From assembly GCA_049724395.1 (NCBI GenBank), contig JAUGWO010000298.1, positions 1-22,676 of the forward strand: a stretch of DNA of 22,676 nt. The letters run 5' to 3'. The notes under the pieces were generated by a model. That model searched no databases, was not told where the DNA came from, and saw nothing but the letters and a program-made list of their open reading frames with translations. Shown here one piece after another: positions 19,178-22,676 of this stretch. This DNA is from Spongospora subterranea f. sp. subterranea (lineage: Eukaryota > Endomyxa: Phytomyxea > Phytomyxea > Plasmodiophorida). The position numbers were made by a program, and so were the translations under genes. The first letter of the stretch is position 1, and each line of letters starts with the position of its first letter.

Positions 19178-20437
19178 TTAAAGATGAGGGTCTGCCTGAA
19201 TTGTCTTTTGCAAGGCCTTTAGGATGATCTCCTGGTAAAGTTTTACCATTTGTGGGACTAGAAAAGGCGACGATGTCAATGAATCCGGCAATCTATTAAA
19301 GGGGCCGAAAAGGGTGAGATGAACAGAATGGCGCTGGTGCTTGTAATTCAAAAGTGATAGCAAACTGGGTTTTTTTGAAACTCCCGAAATGAACAGATTA
19401 ATTAACTCCTCGACTGCTCGATACAAACCGCCAATCAAATCAGGATTCCACTGTTTGGAACAAGCCCTGAGTGACACGACTAATGAGGGATATATCCAAT
19501 CCAGAATTTTTGGCCCACGATAGATTTCGCGGTGGAATGTGCGAAAACTTCTCAACTCTCGTTTGCAGGAATCAAGAAAATGAGCTTTGATGGCGAGAAA
19601 AACACGTTCGCTTTCAGGATCGGACTCAGCAGGAGGAACTGACTGAAGAAATGGGTTGTGTTGTTCAGCAATTGAAGTTTTGTCAAACAACGGCAGGTCA
19701 ATATACTCCTGACAGATAATTTTGATAATCTCGAGACGGTGTTGAGGAAGCAATCCCATCTTCACAATTGACCGATCTATGATCCTCACTATTCCATCAA
19801 ACAGAAGATTATCTTCATCCAATAGGATCTTTTCTGTGGCCCGAATCCCGTCCTGCTCTTCAAATGATTGCAGAATGATGAACTTACTGGGAAGTTTGCT
19901 CATAAATTGGTTGAGGTCGTTAGATAATCTGGAGATACAGATTTTTATATCGCGAAAGCGAATGAATAGTTCATCCATGGGCCGAAGACCGTCCAGATAC
20001 TGATTGATCAGACTGGTGACTTGTATCAAGCCTGGGTGCACATCCCCTTTGTCGTTCGTCATCTCGGTTATCTTGAAACCTTTTTTTGAGAATTTCGAGA
20101 GCAAATCTTGATCAAAGAAATTCAAGATATTACCTCCAGCAGCGCAGCGGATAAAATACTGCAAAGAACGCTGGTTCAACTCAATGCACATGAATTGGTC
20201 CATAATTTGAACTAGAGCACATCGCAGATCTGAATTGTCATCAACTGCGTTCAATTTCCGGTGTCCCATGAGAATTTTCCACCAAATCGTGTTAAATGAG
20301 TACTGGAGTTTCTGTTCAAACTGGGACTGAATGAATTCAATTTGCGAAAGACTGAATTTGAGGTCATCTGGATGTTGCTGGTGGTGGCGTCTAAGTTTAG
20401 GATGTGGGACATTGTCACCACGTGGGTATTGGCTCAC
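19178..20437 (-). CDS. Secreted Q-rich protein, right-arm copy: last repeat plus C-terminal domain in one frame
   Basis: This 419-codon frame shows that the last repeat (HHQQHPDDLKFSLSQIEF, then QSQFEQKLQYSFNTIWWK) and the C-terminal helical domain belong to a single protein, which the left arm splits by one base. Over the C-terminal domain it differs from the left-arm copy by only a handful of residues (for example SRLSND for SGLSND and RATEK for RASEK). The upstream part of the gene is out of frame in this arm, so the Met at 20437 is an internal one and not the natural start. Confidence 0.6.
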   Translation of the reverse strand: MSQYPRGDNVPHPKLRRHHQQHPDDLKFSLSQIEFIQSQFEQKLQYSFNTIWWKILMGHRKLNAVDDNSDLRCALVQIMDQFMCIELNQRSLQYFIRCAAGGNILNFFDQDLLSKFSKKGFKITEMTNDKGDVHPGLIQVTSLINQYLDGLRPMDELFIRFRDIKICISRLSNDLNQFMSKLPSKFIILQSFEEQDGIRATEKILLDEDNLLFDGIVRIIDRSIVKMGLLPQHRLEIIKIICQEYIDLPLFDKTSIAEQHNPFLQSVPPAESDPESERVFLAIKAHFLDSCKRELRSFRTFHREIYRGPKILDWIYPSLVVSLRACSKQWNPDLIGGLYRAVEELINLFISGVSKKPSLLSLLNYKHQRHSVHLTLFGPFNRLPDSLTSSPFLVPQMVKLYQEIILKALQKTIQADPHL

Positions 20438-21505
20438 CTGATCAGTTTGAGGATGAAAAGATTGATTATTTTCCAGAGAAAGAATATTGGTACTTGGATG
20501 ATAGTTTTTCTCTCGAGTTCCTCCAGATTAGAATGTAAAATAATATTAGAGGAATACTGGATTTCCGGTTCAAAGTCTGAACGAATGAGTTCACATTGGA
20601 GGGAACTGAATTCGAGTTCAACCGGATGTTGCTGTTGGTCGGATATAGCAGATACAGGTTGAAAATATTGGACATTGTAATCAGGTTTGTGTGAGCTCCA
20701 CTGATGAGTTTGATATTGATCATGCTCAGGTGAAAGAAATTGGGTTTGCAAAAAGTTCTCAGGTTGAGAATATTGGACAGTGTATTCAGGTGTGTGTTGG
20801 CTCACCTGGTCAATTTGAAGTTGAGGAATTTGATTATTCTGAGGTGGAAAAAATGTGGTGCTTTGATAATATTTTCGGTTCTCGAGTTCCTGCATTTTTG
20901 ATTGCCACCGAAGTATAAGAGAAATACTGGATTTCCGGCTCAATGGCTGAGTGAGTGGGGTCACATTTAGAGGAACTGAACTCGACTTGATCCGAATATT
21001 GCTGTTGGTCGGACATTGCAGGTAGAGGTTGAGAATATTGGACATTGTGATCAGGTGGGTGTGAGCTCAAATCAATAGGTTGATACTGATCCAGTTCAAG
21101 TTGATGATATTGTGCACTTTGCAGAAAGTTTTGGTGAATGAAAAGATCAGGTTGGGGATGTTCGAGAACCTGTTCAGTTGGTATTTGGCCGAATAAATCA
21201 GATTGACAGTAAGACAGGTGCATATCTGGCAAACGTTGTACTTGACTGCATTTCAGTTTTCCCTCGGAATGAGATTGAAATTTTTCCAGTTGTTCGGGTT
21301 GTGGCTGAAGGTGAACGGAATGACGTTGCTGTTGAAAATGGAGGTTCAAAGTATTAATTTGAAGTTCATCGCTTTGACCACTGGTGTCTGAATTAATGAC
21401 AGTATTGAGAGCCATTGGCTGATGATGCATTCTATGTCCTTTGTTTGACACTGCAACACCGAGGCCCGTAAGCGCCATGATGATTATAATGATTGCCATT
21501 TCCAT
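20438..21505 (-). pseudogene. Secreted Q-rich protein, right-arm copy: N-terminal part, frameshifted
   Basis: The signal peptide (start pairs with 21505) and the first repeat are intact down to about 20909, where one extra G relative to the left arm shifts the frame. The second repeat continues in another frame (to about 20512), and a one-base loss near the motif LEELER shifts it again, after which the 19178-20437 frame takes over. The left arm is intact over both sites. The two arms therefore carry complementary lesions in a gene that otherwise reads well, including its 123-residue repeats. Confidence 0.6.
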
Positions 21506-21581
21506 GCTTTTGTGATGGAGTGTGTCCAATGTCCATTTCAATTCGGGGCAGAGGCAGAGCACAGTCCAATCGCTGCTCATC

Positions 21582-21588
21582 TATTTAT
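21582..21588 (-). promoter_or_regulatory. TATA-like element, right-arm copy
   Basis: Mirror of the ATAAATA at 8065-8071, in the same relation to the start of the Q-rich gene. Support is spacing and sequence only. Confidence 0.2.
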
Positions 21589-21980
21589 GGATTGGGGGAC
21601 AGCAATTCTGCGGTCCGTTACAGAGTTTTCCCTCGATTTGGTTTTAAAATTAGCAATTAGCAATTTACGATTAATTGTAAAGGTATTCCCAACTAACGCA
21701 GAACTTGATAAAAAAAATACTTGATGACACCCTTCCTTCAGAGCACTGGGCAGAAATCACAAGGCGTTTGGGGCGAGTTTCAATGCCAAGGAGTATCCCG
21801 ATATTTTGGGGTTTATGGGTCAAAACGGGATTTTGAAGTAAAACGAGCTTTGTCCGTGTCGTGGCGTGTTTGGCAGCCCATTTTATGCCTTGTTCAAAAC
21901 GGGATTTGCGGGCGAAAAATGGGATTCTCAGAATCCACCTCCGACATGGATTTTGGCGGGATAATTGCGCGGATGATATG

Positions 21981-22250
21981 TAGGCTACTTAGTATTGTGG
22001 GTTTCATATATTTTGGGCTCCCAGTGCTAAATGAGCGTGGTTTTAAAAAAGTCCGAAGGGGGTCACCAAACTCCGAGCAAGGTTTTAGTTTGACCCCAGG
22101 TGGTTTTTAGTTTGACAGTTTGACTGCCAAAATTGGTTAAAACATTGCTTCTCTGAATAAAGAGCGGCCTATTACGTGCAGGCCTGCAATGTTTTACTAT
22201 TTCCCCTCTGATTGGACTAGTTCAACTAGCCCAAAACCTGCACTAATCCT
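21981..22250. other. Right flank of palindrome, likely terminal region of a Tc1-like element
   Basis: No gene. TTTTAGTTTGAC occurs at 22083 and again at about 22105, and AGTTTGAC once more at 22118. Such short repeats are common in the ends of Tc1/mariner elements, and a transposase frame follows. The exact terminal inverted repeat cannot be set because the other end lies outside the window. Confidence 0.35.
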
Positions 22251-22676
22251 TTGGTCCTACCCGGTAGAAATACTGCGGGGCGGTTGATCAGATTGGTATT
22301 ACGGATGTGGAGTCAAGATCTACGTTGGCGATGCATTGTTCTGCATTACGTTTATTCTACATCAATAGAGAACGTCTCCGTTCTTCTTGGTGTTGGGAAA
22401 ACTAGCATCAAACGTTGGATTGCCCTGTTTGAAAGGACTGGTAATGTCGTTAATGACGCTGTTCGACAAAGGTCTGCCAGATGGCCCACCGAGGTTTACG
22501 ACTATGTGCACACCTTCATCGTAAACAGTCCCTGTTTCTATATTGAAGAACTCCAAGAGGAGCTGCAGCTTCTACACTTCCAAATGCCGAATACATCCAA
22601 ACCGTATTTGCCGGTCTTTCACCATTTATCTTGTAGTTATCCAGTCCTGCAAGCGCGCTCGCGAGAGCGTTCCTGA
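22251..22676 (+). pseudogene. Tc1-like transposase, N-terminal helix-turn-helix part, cut by window end
   Basis: DLRWRCIVLHYVYSTSIENV, then LLGVGKTSIKRWIALFERTG is a paired-type helix-turn-helix, and SARWPTEVYDYV and FYIEELQEELQ follow, as in Tc1/IS630-type transposases common in oomycetes and other protists. After about 22570 the expected ICR and KRARESVP motifs appear in a different frame, so there is a frameshift here. The catalytic DDE part would lie beyond 22676. The true start is not certain; the Met at 22251 is simply the first in frame. Confidence 0.7.

Larger units (their letters stand above)
14913..21980 (-). repeat. Right arm of giant palindrome
   Basis: Reverse complement of 7672-14878, and 139 bp shorter in total. 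The outer part (about 17734-21980) aligns almost without gaps to the left arm. The inner part alternates between near-identity and unrelated islands at 15457-15511, 15855-16008, 16075-16281, 16922-17182, about 17395-17442 and 17611-17733. Confidence 0.95.

Noticed and set aside
7672-21980. Palindrome as the terminal inverted repeats of a Polinton-like or virus-like element
   Set aside because: No polymerase B, integrase, packaging ATPase or capsid-like protein is visible, the spacer is only 34 bp, and no target-site duplication flanks the arms.

Overview
This is a eukaryotic, repeat-rich window with no bacterial features. A short GT-AG intron-like segment, Copia LTR retrotransposon fossils, MULE-like and Tc1/mariner-like DNA transposon remnants and a decayed piece of 18S rRNA are all visible. 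The compact intron with a CTAAC-like branch site and the MULE/peptidase fusion resemble elements I associate with filamentous fungi. The 18S fragment carries a CTCCGGTGAAACG version of its 3' region instead of the GGCTTAGTGAG usual in fungi. I therefore do not commit to a phylum; a fungus or a fungus-like or plant-parasitic protist would fit.

Layout. 1-3517 is a nest of Copia-family fossils: two minus-strand copies of one family, one inserted in the other, then an LTR of the same family in the opposite orientation, then the 3' end of a different plus-strand Copia with its LTR. 3518-3712 is a CT-rich minisatellite. About 3740-5165 is a decayed MULE-like transposase gene ending in a ubiquitin-hydrolase-like cysteine peptidase domain. 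5165-6474 is another Copia fossil and LTR pieces. About 6720-6810 is a possible tRNA-derived SINE (minus strand), and about 6860-7017 is a degenerate 18S rRNA 3' fragment. 7020-7671 is largely anonymous.

The main structure is a giant inverted repeat. The left arm is 7672-14878 and the right arm 14913-21980, with a 34-bp spacer (14879-14912). The outer 4.2 kb of each arm is almost identical and carries a gene for a secreted, glutamine-rich protein with 123-residue internal repeats and a helical C-terminal domain. The gene is frameshifted at different places in the two arms. The inner part of the arms is a patchwork: near-identical tracts alternate with short islands, 40-310 bp long, where the two arms carry unrelated sequence. 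One right-arm island is part of a mariner-like transposase, interrupted by a 66-bp raft shared with the left arm. At the centre both arms begin inside a gene for a lysine/glutamate-rich coiled-coil protein.

22000-22676 holds the flank of a Tc1-like transposon and the helix-turn-helix part of its transposase, cut by the window end.

The palindrome with its islands of non-homology is the most unusual feature. It is either a real inverted duplication shaped by gene conversion and local replacement, or an assembly product, and I say how to tell these apart.
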